Below, piece by piece: positions 18,749-27,504 of a stretch of 64,000 nucleotides of DNA. The first letter of the stretch is position 1, and each line of letters opens with the position of its first letter. The notes under the pieces were generated by a model that saw nothing but the letters and a program-made list of their open reading frames with translations, had not been told where the DNA came from and did no database searches. The position numbers and the translations under genes are program-made. This stretch comes from Sphingomonas sp. (GTDB lineage: Bacteria > Pseudomonadota > Alphaproteobacteria > Sphingomonadales > Sphingomonadaceae). The DNA is taken from the NCBI GenBank assembly GCA_017849555.1, contig JAFIGU010000062.1:62001-126000 (forward strand), written 5' to 3'.

Positions 18749-18853
18749 TTATCGCGCGAAAGGCGGCGATCGCGGCATTTCCGCGGGCGCAAGAAAACGG
18801 CTTGTCCGGCGCGTCGTTTCGCGGTCTCTAACCGGGAGAGGAGCCGCCGGGAC

Positions 18854-20173
18854 ATGAACGATATCTCGAACAATTCGGGCATGCAGGCTTATTGGATGCC
18901 GTTCACCGCGAACCGCCAGTTCAAGGCCGCGCCACGGCTTCTCGCGCGGGCGCAGGGCATATATTATCAGAGCGACGACGGGCGCGGGGTGCTGGACGGC
19001 ACCGCCGGCCTGTGGTGCGTCAACGCCGGGCATGGCCGCCGGCGGATCAGCGAAGCGGTGGCCGAGCAGCTCGATCGCCTCGATTACGCGCCGTCGTTCC
19101 AGATGGGGCATGACAAGGCGTTCGAATTCGCCGATCGCCTGAGCAGGATCGCGCCGGCGGGGCTCGATCGCATCTTCTTCACCGGATCGGGGTCGGAAAG
19201 CGTCGATACCGCGCTCAAGATCGCGATCGCCTATCAGCGCGCGATCGGGCAGGGGACGCGCACCCGGCTGATCGGGCGCGAGCGCGGCTATCACGGCGTC
19301 GGCTTCGGCGGGATCACCGTCGGCGGGATCGTCAACAACCGGCGGGTTTTTCCGACGCTTACCGGCGCCGATCATCTGCGGCACACTCATGATCCCGATC
19401 GCAACGCTTTCTCGCCGGGGCTGCCCGAACATGGCGCCGAACTGGCCGACGATCTCGAGCGGATCGTCGCGCTACACGGCGCCGAGACGATCGCCGCGGT
19501 GATCGTCGAGCCGGTCGCCGGGTCGACCGGGGTGCTGTTGCCGCCCAAGGGCTATCTCCAGCGGCTCCGCGAGATCGCCGATCGCCACGGCATCCTGGTG
19601 ATCTTCGACGAGGTGATCACCGGGTTCGGCCGGCTCGGCGCCCCGTTCGCGACCGATTATTTCGGGGTGACGCCCGATCTCATGACGACCGCGAAGGGGC
19701 TGACCAACGGCGTCTTCCCGATGGGGGCGGTCTTCGCGCGGCGCGCAATCCACGATGCGCTGATGACCGGGCCGGAAAACGCGATCGAGCTGTTTCACGG
19801 CTACACCTATTCCGGGCACCCCGCAGGCTGCGCCGCAGGGCTCGCGACGCTCGATATCTATGCCGAGGAAGGGCTGCTGACGCGCGGCGCGACGCTCGGC
19901 GATTACTGGCGCGATGCGATGCACACGTTGCGCGACGCGCCGCACGTCATCGATATCCGCACGCTCGGGCTGGTGGCGGGGATCGAGCTTCGGCCGCGCC
20001 CCGATGCGGCGGGTGCACGCGCCTATGAGGCGTTCGTCGATTGTTTCAACCGCGGGCTGCTGATCCGTGTGACCGGCGACATCATTGCGCTGTCGCCGCC
20101 GTTGATCGTCGAGCGCAGCCATATCGACACGATCGTCGCGCAGCTCCGCGATGCGCTTTCCCGCCTTGCGTGA
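18854..20173 (+). CDS. class III omega-aminotransferase (pyruvate-type)
   Basis: This 439-residue PLP enzyme begins with the substrate-loop motif YWMPFTANRQFKA, seen in beta-alanine/omega-amino acid:pyruvate transaminases. Other marks are the cofactor-phosphate motif FFTGSGSESVDTALK, RGYHGVGFGG, the FDEVITGFGRLG stretch with the conserved Asp, and the Schiff-base Lys in TTAKGLTNGVFPMG. An HGYTYSGHPAGCAAGLATL segment closes the active site. Probable substrates are beta-alanine, GABA or diamines with pyruvate as amino acceptor. In this region it could process 3-aminopropanal-derived beta-alanine from spermidine. The substrate is inferred. Confidence 0.88.
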   Translation: MNDISNNSGMQAYWMPFTANRQFKAAPRLLARAQGIYYQSDDGRGVLDGTAGLWCVNAGHGRRRISEAVAEQLDRLDYAPSFQMGHDKAFEFADRLSRIAPAGLDRIFFTGSGSESVDTALKIAIAYQRAIGQGTRTRLIGRERGYHGVGFGGITVGGIVNNRRVFPTLTGADHLRHTHDPDRNAFSPGLPEHGAELADDLERIVALHGAETIAAVIVEPVAGSTGVLLPPKGYLQRLREIADRHGILVIFDEVITGFGRLGAPFATDYFGVTPDLMTTAKGLTNGVFPMGAVFARRAIHDALMTGPENAIELFHGYTYSGHPAGCAAGLATLDIYAEEGLLTRGATLGDYWRDAMHTLRDAPHVIDIRTLGLVAGIELRPRPDAAGARAYEAFVDCFNRGLLIRVTGDIIALSPPLIVERSHIDTIVAQLRDALSRLA

Positions 20174-20231
20174 GGCGTGGATCACGATAGCGCGGCGCCG
20201 GGCGGGCGACGGCCGGCGACGGATTCCGGCG

Positions 20232-20591
20232 CTATTTCCGCAAAGTCTTCAGATAGGCGATGATCGCTTGGCGGTCGGCGGCACCGGGCACCGCGATCGG
20301 CATCTTGGTGCCGGGAACCAGCTTGCCCGGTGCGGCGAGAAAGCGATCGAGCTTCTCCGGGGTCCAGACGATCGCCGAGGATTTCATCGCCGGAGAATAA
20401 GGGTAAGCCGCGGCACCCGCCTTTCGCCCGACGATGCCGTAAAGATTGGGGCCGACGCGCACGCCGCCTCCTGCCGTCGCGTCATGACAAACCGCGCAGC
20501 GCTGCTTGAACGGCGCGTCGTTCGCGGCCTGCGCCTGCAGCGGGGTTGCCGCGACCAGCAGCGCGGCGCCGATCCATTTCTCCATCGTCAC
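20232..20591 (-). CDS. small exported class I cytochrome c
   Basis: The 119-residue protein has a signal peptide (ending PLQAQA) and one heme site C32-A-V-C35-H36. It contains the class I marks VGPNLYGIVGRKAG and a probable axial Met in PGTKMPIAVPG. It should be a periplasmic mono-heme electron carrier. The gene is divergent from the first spermidine-dehydrogenase-like gene across 148 bases, with a degenerate copy of the regulon palindrome at each end. That makes it the obvious candidate electron acceptor for that flavoprotein. Confidence 0.9.
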   Translation of the reverse strand: MTMEKWIGAALLVAATPLQAQAANDAPFKQRCAVCHDATAGGGVRVGPNLYGIVGRKAGAAAYPYSPAMKSSAIVWTPEKLDRFLAAPGKLVPGTKMPIAVPGAADRQAIIAYLKTLRK

Positions 20592-20618
20592 GCGAGCGAG
20601 CCTTTCCTGCCTCTGATT

Positions 20619-20628
20619 TGTGATCGCA
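20619..20628. promoter_or_regulatory. degenerate GTGATCAC operator before cytochrome c gene
   Basis: The core GTGATCGC at 20620-20627 differs by one base from the GTGATCAC palindrome found at the other promoters of this region. It lies 29 bases upstream of the minus-strand cytochrome c start. Confidence 0.4.
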
Positions 20629-20673
20629 GCTAGGGCTTAAGGCGATGAGCGTCAACTATCGGGACGGGATAAT

Positions 20674-20698
20674 TTGACTCAATAGGTTGAGATCACAG
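20674..20698 (+). promoter_or_regulatory. TTGACT box and degenerate operator before first spdH
   Basis: TTGACTCAA at 20674-20682 is followed by GAGATCAC at 20689-20696, one mismatch from GTGATCAC. The same TTGACTCAA-to-operator arrangement occurs before puuD at 37725. The -10 region is weak. It lies 42 bases before the start codon. Confidence 0.45.
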
Positions 20699-20739
20699 AC
20701 AAGGCTCGAAACGACCGATTGAGTCGACAGGAGACGGCA

Positions 20740-22632
20740 ATGGCCATTGAGCGGCGGGACTTCCTGAACGGAGCGGCGATAGCGATCACGGGCATAAGCG
20801 TCGCGGCGCGCGCGGCGACGCCGGGTGCCGACGGCGCGCCGGCCAATCCGCCCGCGCTGGAGGGGCTGCGCGGCAGCGCGCCCGGCTCCTTCACCGTCGC
20901 GCACGGCGTCCGCGACGGCAAGGTCTATGATCTGGATAGCGTGCCGGTTGCCGAGGCCTATGACCTGATCATCGTCGGCGGCGGGATCAGCGGCTTGTCG
21001 GCCGCCTATTTTCATCGGCAGCTTTTCCCCCAGGATACTATCCTGATCCTCGACAATCATGACGATTTCGGCGGGCATGCGCGGCGCAACGAATTCGATG
21101 TCGATGGCAAGACGATCCTCGGTTACGGCGGCACCCAGTCGATCGATTCCCCGCGCACGCGCTACAGCGCGGTCGCCTCGAACCTGCTCCGCGATCTCGG
21201 GATCGAAATCGACAAATTCGCCACCGCTTATGATCAGGGCTTCTACGATCGCTATGGACTGGGTTCGGCGACCTTCTTCAAGAAGGAGGTCTATGGCGTC
21301 GACCGGCTGGTGCCGGGAATCCGCCGGCGCGGCGGAACGGTCGGCGATCCCGATGCGCAGGCGCCGCCCGACGCACAATCCGATGCGGCGACGCGCGCGA
21401 TGATCGATCAGTTTCCGATGTCCGATCGGGCGAAGTCGCTGATCGCCGAGCTGGAGACATCGACGCGCGATCCGTTGGCGGGAAAGACGGTGAAAGAGAA
21501 GCGCGCGATCCTCGATCACATCAGTTACGAGCACTATATCCGCCAATATTGGGGCGCGACCGACGAAGTCGTTGCTTATTACCAGCAACGACTGGAGGGC
21601 CTGTGGGCGGTGGGCATCGATGCCTTGTCGGCGTCGCAGTCGTTCGGATCGGTGCCAGGCTCGCGCGGGCTGAAACTCGGCCGCGAGCATGACGAAGAAC
21701 CCTATATCTATCACTTTCCCGACGGCAATGCGTCGATCGCGCGGATGCTGGTGCGGCGGCTGGTGCCGGGCTCGGCGCCGGGGAGCACGATGGAGGACAT
21801 CCTGTTCGCCCGGTTCGATTATGCCGCGCTCGATCGCGCGGGCGCGCCGGTGCGGCTGCGGCTGCAATCGACCGCGGTCAAGGTCCGCAATGCGGGGGCG
21901 CATACCGAAGTGGGCTATGTGCGCGACGGGAAGCTGGTGCGCGCCAGGGCGCGCAATACGGTGCTCGCCTGCTATAACATGATGATCCCCTATATCCTCG
22001 ACGGGGTGCCGGCGGCGCAGGCGGCGGCGCTGCGCATGAACGTCAAGGCGCCATTGGTCTATGTCAACGTCGCGCAGCGCAACTGGCGCGCCTGGGCGAA
22101 GCTGGGCATCGACACTATCCGCAATCCGGCGGGGATGTTCTCGTCGATGATGCTCGATTTCCCGGTGTCGCTCGGCAATTACCATTTCGCGCGCACCCCC
22201 GACGATCCGATCGTCGCGCATCTCATGTTCGTGCCGATCTCGCCGGGCAAGGGGCTCGACATGCGCGCGCAATTCCGCGCCGGCCACGCGCGGATCTATG
22301 CGATGAGCTTCGGTGATTTCGAACGCGGCATCCGGGATGAGATGACCCGCATCCTCGGCCCCGGGGGCTTCGATTTCGACCGCGACGTCGCCGGTATCAC
22401 GGTCAACCGCTGGCCGCACGGCTATGCCTATACCGCGGACCCGCTGTGGGACGATCCGGCGGTGCAGGCCGAACGCGTCCGTGTCGCGCGCCTGCCCGTC
22501 GGCGGGGTCACGATCGCCAATTCGGACGCGGGATGGGATGCCTACACCAATGTCGCGATCGACGAGGCGCATCGCGCGATCGGCGAGATCGCGGCGATGC
22601 GGCGCGGTGCTGCCGCCACGAAGGCGGGTTGA
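20740..22632 (+). CDS. spdH: spermidine-dehydrogenase-like Tat-exported flavoprotein, paralog 1
   Basis: This 630-residue protein has a twin-arginine signal (ERRDFLNGAAIAITG) and an FAD dinucleotide-binding motif VGGGISGLSAA near residue 79. LILDNHDDFGGHARRNEF and HFPDGNASIARMLVRRLVPG, typical of the SpdH family, follow. In Pseudomonas, SpdH oxidises spermidine to 1,3-diaminopropane and 4-aminobutyraldehyde in the periplasm. This copy is the most divergent of the three here: it has GGTQSI where the others have GGTM, and a 20-residue insertion near residue 195. The ATG at 20740 follows AGGAGA. The amidohydrolase gene begins 48 bases after its stop. The exact amine substrate is unknown. Confidence 0.75.
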   Translation: MAIERRDFLNGAAIAITGISVAARAATPGADGAPANPPALEGLRGSAPGSFTVAHGVRDGKVYDLDSVPVAEAYDLIIVGGGISGLSAAYFHRQLFPQDTILILDNHDDFGGHARRNEFDVDGKTILGYGGTQSIDSPRTRYSAVASNLLRDLGIEIDKFATAYDQGFYDRYGLGSATFFKKEVYGVDRLVPGIRRRGGTVGDPDAQAPPDAQSDAATRAMIDQFPMSDRAKSLIAELETSTRDPLAGKTVKEKRAILDHISYEHYIRQYWGATDEVVAYYQQRLEGLWAVGIDALSASQSFGSVPGSRGLKLGREHDEEPYIYHFPDGNASIARMLVRRLVPGSAPGSTMEDILFARFDYAALDRAGAPVRLRLQSTAVKVRNAGAHTEVGYVRDGKLVRARARNTVLACYNMMIPYILDGVPAAQAAALRMNVKAPLVYVNVAQRNWRAWAKLGIDTIRNPAGMFSSMMLDFPVSLGNYHFARTPDDPIVAHLMFVPISPGKGLDMRAQFRAGHARIYAMSFGDFERGIRDEMTRILGPGGFDFDRDVAGITVNRWPHGYAYTADPLWDDPAVQAERVRVARLPVGGVTIANSDAGWDAYTNVAIDEAHRAIGEIAAMRRGAAATKAG

Positions 22633-22679
22633 TTGGGCGCGCGGTGTCGCGCGCGGTCCGGACGAGGGGGAAGAGAGAC

Positions 22680-24398
22680 ATGGACAGCAGGTTGCAGCAG
22701 AACCGCCGGGGCTTCATCGGGCTCGCCGCAAGCGGCGCGGCCGGGCTGATCGGCGGCGGGTGGAGTAATGTCGCCGCGGCGTTGACCGGGGCCGACGCCG
22801 ATCTGATCGTCCGCAACGCCAAGGTCTATACCGTCGACGACAGCCGGCCAACCGCGCAGGCATTTGCGGTGAAGGACGGGCGCTTCATCGCGGTCGGATC
22901 GAGCGAGGAGATCGCCGGGCTGGCGGGGCGGCGAACCACCGTCATCGATGCCAAGGGGATGACCATCACCCCCGGCTTCATCGATTGCCACAACCACGCA
23001 TCGGGCAATTCGCTGCTGTATGACGTGCTGGTCGGCAATCCATTCGAAGTCGAATTCGTCACGATCGACAGCATCATCCAGAAGCTGCGCGCGCGGGCCG
23101 CGGAAACGCCGGGCGATAGCTGGATCCGCGGCGAATTCTACGACGATACCAAGATCAAGGATAAGCGCCAGCTCGATATCCGCGATCTCGACAAGGTGTC
23201 GACCACCCGGCCGGTTTCTGTGCGCCACCGCGGCGGGCACACGATGGTGTACAATTCCAAGGCGTTCGAGCTCGCCGGCGTGACCAAGGACACGCCCGAT
23301 ATGCCGAGCGGCACCTATGACAAATTCCCCGACGGTACATTGAACGGCCGGGTCACCGATCGCGCCAATGCGGTATTCGAAAAGGTCGGGCGGACGATCG
23401 ATTATTCCCCCGACGAGCGCGATCGCCGCGATCGCGAAGGCGCGGCGCATATCTCGCAGATGTTCGCCAGATATGGGTTGACCGGCGTGTGCCATCAGGG
23501 CGGCAATCTGCGCGCGATCCAGCAGATCCGCGCGCAGGACCGGCTGCTCCACCGGGTGAGTTACGAACCGGCGGCGGATGTCGTCGAGACGATGATCGCG
23601 GCCGGGCAGATGACCGGCTTCGGCGACGAATGGATCCGGCTGGGCGCGACGATCGAGCATACCGCCGACGGCTCCTTCTCCGAGCGGACGATGGCGCTCA
23701 GCGCGCCCTATCCGGGATCGACGACCGGCTATCGCGGCAATGTCACCGAAACGCAGGACGATCTGAACGCCTGGTGCGAACGCATGCACCGCGCCGGGAT
23801 CCAGGTGAATTGCCACGCCAATGGCGATGTCGCGATCGATCATGTGCTCACCGCCTATGAGCGCGCGCAACGATTGCTGCCCAACCGCGACACGCGGTGG
23901 AAGATCACCCATTGCAGCCTCGTCAACGACGATCTGCTGCGGCGGATGAAGGCGCTCGGCGTCTCGCCCGCGCTGTTCAACACCTATGCTTATTACAATG
24001 CCGACAAATTCCACTTCTACGGCAAAGAGCTGATGAGCCACATGATGCCCTATCGCAGCATGTTGGACATGGGCATCCCCGCGTGCATCGGCTCCGATTT
24101 CCCGCCGGGGCCGTTCTCGCCGCTGATGGGGATACAGGGGATGGTGACGCGCACCGGCTGGAACGGCGAGACCTGGGGCGCCAACCAGCGGATCAGCGTT
24201 GCCGAAGCCATCCGCGTGAGTTCGCTCAACGGCGCCTATGATACGCACGAAGAGCATATCAAGGGCTCGATCACGCCGGGCAAGCTCGCCGATTTCGTCA
24301 TGCTGGCGGACGATCCGCACGCGATCGATCCGTCGCGGATCAAGGATATCCAGATCGTCCGCACCGTCGTCGGCGGTCGCACCGTCTATCAGGCGTGA
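22680..24398 (+). CDS. exported YtcJ-type amidohydrolase
   Basis: The 572-residue metal-dependent hydrolase has a Tat-like signal (NRRGFIGLAASGAAGLIGGG) and the amidohydrolase-3 layout of YtcJ proteins. The metal motif is seen as FIDCHNHASGN; other marks are a GGHTMVYNSKAFELAG segment, HCSLVNDDLLRRMKALGV and the C-terminal GSITPGKLADFVMLADDP. The usual HxH is H-N-H here. The substrate of this group is mostly unknown; amide or carbamate bonds are likely. It lies between spdH paralog 1 and a permease whose GTG start overlaps its stop, so it may release an amine from an acylated form. Confidence 0.83.
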   Translation: MDSRLQQNRRGFIGLAASGAAGLIGGGWSNVAAALTGADADLIVRNAKVYTVDDSRPTAQAFAVKDGRFIAVGSSEEIAGLAGRRTTVIDAKGMTITPGFIDCHNHASGNSLLYDVLVGNPFEVEFVTIDSIIQKLRARAAETPGDSWIRGEFYDDTKIKDKRQLDIRDLDKVSTTRPVSVRHRGGHTMVYNSKAFELAGVTKDTPDMPSGTYDKFPDGTLNGRVTDRANAVFEKVGRTIDYSPDERDRRDREGAAHISQMFARYGLTGVCHQGGNLRAIQQIRAQDRLLHRVSYEPAADVVETMIAAGQMTGFGDEWIRLGATIEHTADGSFSERTMALSAPYPGSTTGYRGNVTETQDDLNAWCERMHRAGIQVNCHANGDVAIDHVLTAYERAQRLLPNRDTRWKITHCSLVNDDLLRRMKALGVSPALFNTYAYYNADKFHFYGKELMSHMMPYRSMLDMGIPACIGSDFPPGPFSPLMGIQGMVTRTGWNGETWGANQRISVAEAIRVSSLNGAYDTHEEHIKGSITPGKLADFVMLADDPHAIDPSRIKDIQIVRTVVGGRTVYQA

Positions 24399-25825
24399 GC
24401 CGGGTGACCCATTTTCGGGACGGCGCGGCGCCGGCGCAACTGGGGCACAGCCTGCGCCGGCGGCATGTCGAGATGATCGCGATCGGCGGGATCATCGGCG
24501 CCGGGCTGTTCGTCGGCAGCAGCAGCGCGATCGCGATGGTCGGCCCGGCGGTGATCGTCAGTTATGCGGTCGCCGGGCTGATCGTGCTTTTCGTCATGCG
24601 GATGCTGACCGAAATGGCGGTGGCGGTGCCGGGGGAACAGGCCTTTCCGGAATTCGCGCGGCTGGGGCTCGGCCATTGGGCGGGCTTCATGAGCGGCTGG
24701 CTCTACTGGTATTTCTGGGTCGTGGTGGTCGCGATCGAGGCAATCGCCGGCGCCAATATCATCCACGCCTGGCTGCCGATGTTCGCCGTCTGGCAGATCG
24801 GCGTCGCGCTGATGGCGGTGCTGACCGCGGTCAATCTGCTGTCGACCCGCTCTTACGGCGAGTTCGAATTCTGGCTCTCGTCGATCAAGGTCGCCGCGAT
24901 CCTCGCCTTCATCCTTATCGCGCTGGGCTATGTGACCGGGCTGACCAATCCGGCGGGGCCGACCTTCGCGAACCTCGTCGCGCGCGGCGGCTTCGCGCCG
25001 CACGGGTGGCCGGCGGTGCTGGCGGGCGTCACCAGCGTCATCTTCGCGCTGACCGGGGCGGAGATCGCGACGATCGCGGCGGCCGAATCGACCGAATCCT
25101 CGGGAATGATCGCGCGGATGACCAGCACCGTCGCGCTTCGCATCCTGATCTTCTACGTGCTGTCGATCGGGCTGATCGTCGCCGCGGTGCCGTGGACGGC
25201 GATCGTGCCGGGGATTTCGCCCTTCACCACCGCGCTGGCGACGATCGGCATCCCCGGCGGGGCGTGGATCATGAGCGCGATCGTGCTGGTGGCGGTGCTG
25301 TCGTGTCTCAACTCGGGGCTCTACGTCACCTCGCGCGTGCTGTTCGCATTGGCGGCGAGCGGCGATGCGCCGCAGGCGCTGGTGCGGGTCGGCCGGCGCA
25401 AGGTGCCGACGCGGGCGATCCTCATCGCGAGCATCTTCAGCTATGGCGCGCTCGCGGCGTCGGTCCTGTCGCCGACCCTGGTCTTCACCTTTCTGGTCAA
25501 CGCCTCGGGCGCGATCATGCTGGTGATCTACCTGTTGATCGCGGCCTCGCAATTGCGGTTGCGCGCGCGGCTGGAGCGCGAGACCCCCGAGCGGCTCTCG
25601 ATCCGCATGTGGTTTCATCCCTGGGGATCGCTCGCCGCGATCGCGGCGATGGCGGCGGTCCTCGTGACAATGGCGCTGACCCCGGACCTCTCAGCGCAAT
25701 TCTACGCCAGCCTCGCGCCGATCCTCATGATCGGTCTCGCCCTCTCGCTGGTCCGCCGCCGCCGGAAAGCCCGCGGCGCGAGCGCTGCTACTTCGCCCGC
25801 CCGGCGCTCGGCTTCGCGATCTTGA
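24395..25825 (+). CDS. APC-family amino acid/amine permease
   Basis: The 476-residue inner-membrane transporter has about twelve hydrophobic segments and the amino acid permease N-terminal signature LRRRHVEMIAIGGIIGAGLF. LTGAEIATIAAAEST lies in the conserved loop. It resembles the GABA/amino acid permeases (GabP, AnsP, ProY group). The GTG start overlaps the stop of the amidohydrolase gene as GTGA, indicating coupling. Its 3' end overlaps the 3' end of the convergent cytochrome c gene by 38 bases. GABA or a diamine is a likely substrate, by context. Confidence 0.87.
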   Translation: MSRVTHFRDGAAPAQLGHSLRRRHVEMIAIGGIIGAGLFVGSSSAIAMVGPAVIVSYAVAGLIVLFVMRMLTEMAVAVPGEQAFPEFARLGLGHWAGFMSGWLYWYFWVVVVAIEAIAGANIIHAWLPMFAVWQIGVALMAVLTAVNLLSTRSYGEFEFWLSSIKVAAILAFILIALGYVTGLTNPAGPTFANLVARGGFAPHGWPAVLAGVTSVIFALTGAEIATIAAAESTESSGMIARMTSTVALRILIFYVLSIGLIVAAVPWTAIVPGISPFTTALATIGIPGGAWIMSAIVLVAVLSCLNSGLYVTSRVLFALAASGDAPQALVRVGRRKVPTRAILIASIFSYGALAASVLSPTLVFTFLVNASGAIMLVIYLLIAASQLRLRARLERETPERLSIRMWFHPWGSLAAIAAMAAVLVTMALTPDLSAQFYASLAPILMIGLALSLVRRRRKARGASAATSPARRSASRS

Positions 25826-26201
25826 TCGCATCGAGGGCCGCCGGATCGGCGATCGCGGTGGCCGGGACATCGCCGCCGTTCACCTTCTGGAAGAAGACGA
25901 CGAGCGCGATCGCCTCGGCCGGCTTGAGCGACCCCGGATCGTCCATCGGCATCGTCGAGACGATCTCGTCGTACAAAGCGCGCGCGGGGCGGCCGTTCCA
26001 GTGCGACCAATAAGCCTCGCCCGCCAGCGCCGGGCCGCCGCCGCCGGTGAGCTTCGCGCCGTGGCACGCGGCGCAGCGGCCGGCATAGGTCTGCGCACCC
26101 GCGGCGGCTTGTTGCTCGCCGCTTGGCGACCCGGTCTGCGCCGACGAGGCGCCGGCGAGAAGCACCATCCCGCCGAGCCCGGCGATCATCTTCCGCTGCA
26201 C
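25788..26201 (-). CDS. exported cytochrome c, mono-heme
   Basis: This 137-residue protein has a signal peptide (MIAGLGGMVLLAGASSAQ) and one heme site C43-A-A-C46-H47 in YAGRCAACHGAKLTGGGGP. The axial Met is probably in STMPMDDPGSL. It looks like the short cytochromes that accept electrons from periplasmic PQQ or flavin dehydrogenases. It lies 16 bases downstream of the PQQ sugar dehydrogenase gene on the same strand and is presumably its partner. It shares 38 bases of 3' coding sequence with the convergent permease. Confidence 0.9.
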   Translation of the reverse strand: MQRKMIAGLGGMVLLAGASSAQTGSPSGEQQAAAGAQTYAGRCAACHGAKLTGGGGPALAGEAYWSHWNGRPARALYDEIVSTMPMDDPGSLKPAEAIALVVFFQKVNGGDVPATAIADPAALDAIKIAKPSAGRAK

Positions 26202-26217
26202 AATTCCCTCCTGCTCG

Positions 26218-27483
26218 TTATCGCCGCGCTGCGCGGGCGGTGACTTTCGGGGTCAGGCGCACGAGCTTGCCGGGATTGGCATCCTCGACGGCCCACAAGG
26301 CGCCGTCGGGCGCTTCGGCGATGTCGCGCACGCGAAAGCCCAGCGCCCAGCGCTCGGCCGGTTTCGCCTTGCCCGCCGCGTCGAAGGTGACGCGGTTGAG
26401 CGACATGCTCCCCAACCCGCTGATCAGTGCCGAGCCGCGCCACCCGCGGAACAGCGCGCCGTGATAGAACATCAGATTGCCCGGCGCGATCACCGGGGTC
26501 CAATAGATCACCGGCTTTTGCAGATCGGGGCGCGTATCGGGGCTCGGGATCGGCACGTCGTCGTAATTGACCGCATAGGATACGAGCGGCCAGCCGTAAT
26601 TCTTCCCCGGCTCGATCAGGTTGAGCTCATCGCCGCCCTTGGGGCCGTGCTCCACTTCCCACAACCGCCCGTCGGGCGCGAAGGCCAGGCCGTAAGGGGT
26701 GCGATGCCCGCTCGTCCAGATTTCCGCGGGCGCCTGGTTGATGCCGGGCACCTTATAGGTCTGGATGACCGGGGCGGTCTTCGCCGCTTCGGTATCCTTG
26801 GGCGGATCGATCAGCGTCAGCGTCGCGGCCCCCGTGCGGCCAGCTCCCGGATTGCCCGGCGCAGGCTTGCCGTCGAGCGTCAGCCGCAGGATCTTGCCGA
26901 GCGGGCTATCGGGGTTCTGCGCCGGGGTCATGCGCTGGCGATCGCCGACCGTGAGGAACAGATATTTGTGATCGGGCGAGAAAGCGACCGCCGCGCCGAA
27001 CTGCCCGCCTTTGCCCCTGGGCATGTCGCGCCAGATCACGTTGAGATGATCGAGCCGCGCCTTGCCCCCTTCGATCACCAGTTTCGCATGCGCGAGCGCA
27101 AGGCCCGAGCCGCCCTCGCCGGGCTCGGCATAGGTCAGGTAGATGCCGTGATCGGCGGCAAAGGTCGGCGCGGTATAGACGCCGAGCATCCCGCCCTGTC
27201 CCTTGAAGAGCACCGCGGGGGCGCCCGCGACCGGCACTTTTGCGCCCTTTTGCGTGACGAGCCACAGCCCGCCCGGCTTTTCGGTGACGAGCATCCGGCC
27301 GTCGGGCAGAAAGGCGATGCGCCACGGCGTGTTGAAGGTGGCGACCGGGGTGACCGTGAAGGGGAGGGTGGACTCCGGCTTGATCGCGCCGGCGTTGATC
27401 TGCGCCGCGAGCGGGGTGGCGGTCAGTGCCATCAGGGCAGCGGCGATGGCGGGCATCGACCGGTCGATCGGAAAATGGTTCAT
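26218..27483 (-). CDS. PQQ-dependent sugar dehydrogenase (soluble, beta-propeller)
   Basis: The 421-residue exported protein (signal peptide ending PLAAQ) has the GSDH/YliI-type six-bladed propeller pattern. Visible marks are NTPWRIAFLPDGRMLVTEKPG, the FSPDHKYLFLTVGDR motif, SGHRTPYGLAFAPDGRLWEVEHGPKGGDELN (in part), and ALWAVEDANPGKLVRLT at the end. Members oxidise aldoses in the periplasm with PQQ and pass electrons to a cytochrome c. The cytochrome gene directly downstream supports this. No PQQ biosynthesis gene is in the window. The true substrate may not be a sugar. Confidence 0.88.
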   Translation of the reverse strand: MNHFPIDRSMPAIAAALMALTATPLAAQINAGAIKPESTLPFTVTPVATFNTPWRIAFLPDGRMLVTEKPGGLWLVTQKGAKVPVAGAPAVLFKGQGGMLGVYTAPTFAADHGIYLTYAEPGEGGSGLALAHAKLVIEGGKARLDHLNVIWRDMPRGKGGQFGAAVAFSPDHKYLFLTVGDRQRMTPAQNPDSPLGKILRLTLDGKPAPGNPGAGRTGAATLTLIDPPKDTEAAKTAPVIQTYKVPGINQAPAEIWTSGHRTPYGLAFAPDGRLWEVEHGPKGGDELNLIEPGKNYGWPLVSYAVNYDDVPIPSPDTRPDLQKPVIYWTPVIAPGNLMFYHGALFRGWRGSALISGLGSMSLNRVTFDAAGKAKPAERWALGFRVRDIAEAPDGALWAVEDANPGKLVRLTPKVTARAARR

Positions 27484-27504
27484 GCGAGCTCGCCTATGTC
27501 TCTT

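Noticed and set aside
20187..20235. ATAGCGC ... GCGCTAT inverted repeat between the aminotransferase and cytochrome c genes
   Set aside because: The arms are 35 bases apart and one overlaps the cytochrome stop codon, with no T-run, so a terminator is not supported.
20656..22572. 638-residue open frame on the minus strand opposite spdH paralog 1
   Set aside because: The plus-strand frame has a Tat signal and FAD motif; the antisense product has no recognisable features. The same applies to the long frames opposite the other two spdH genes.
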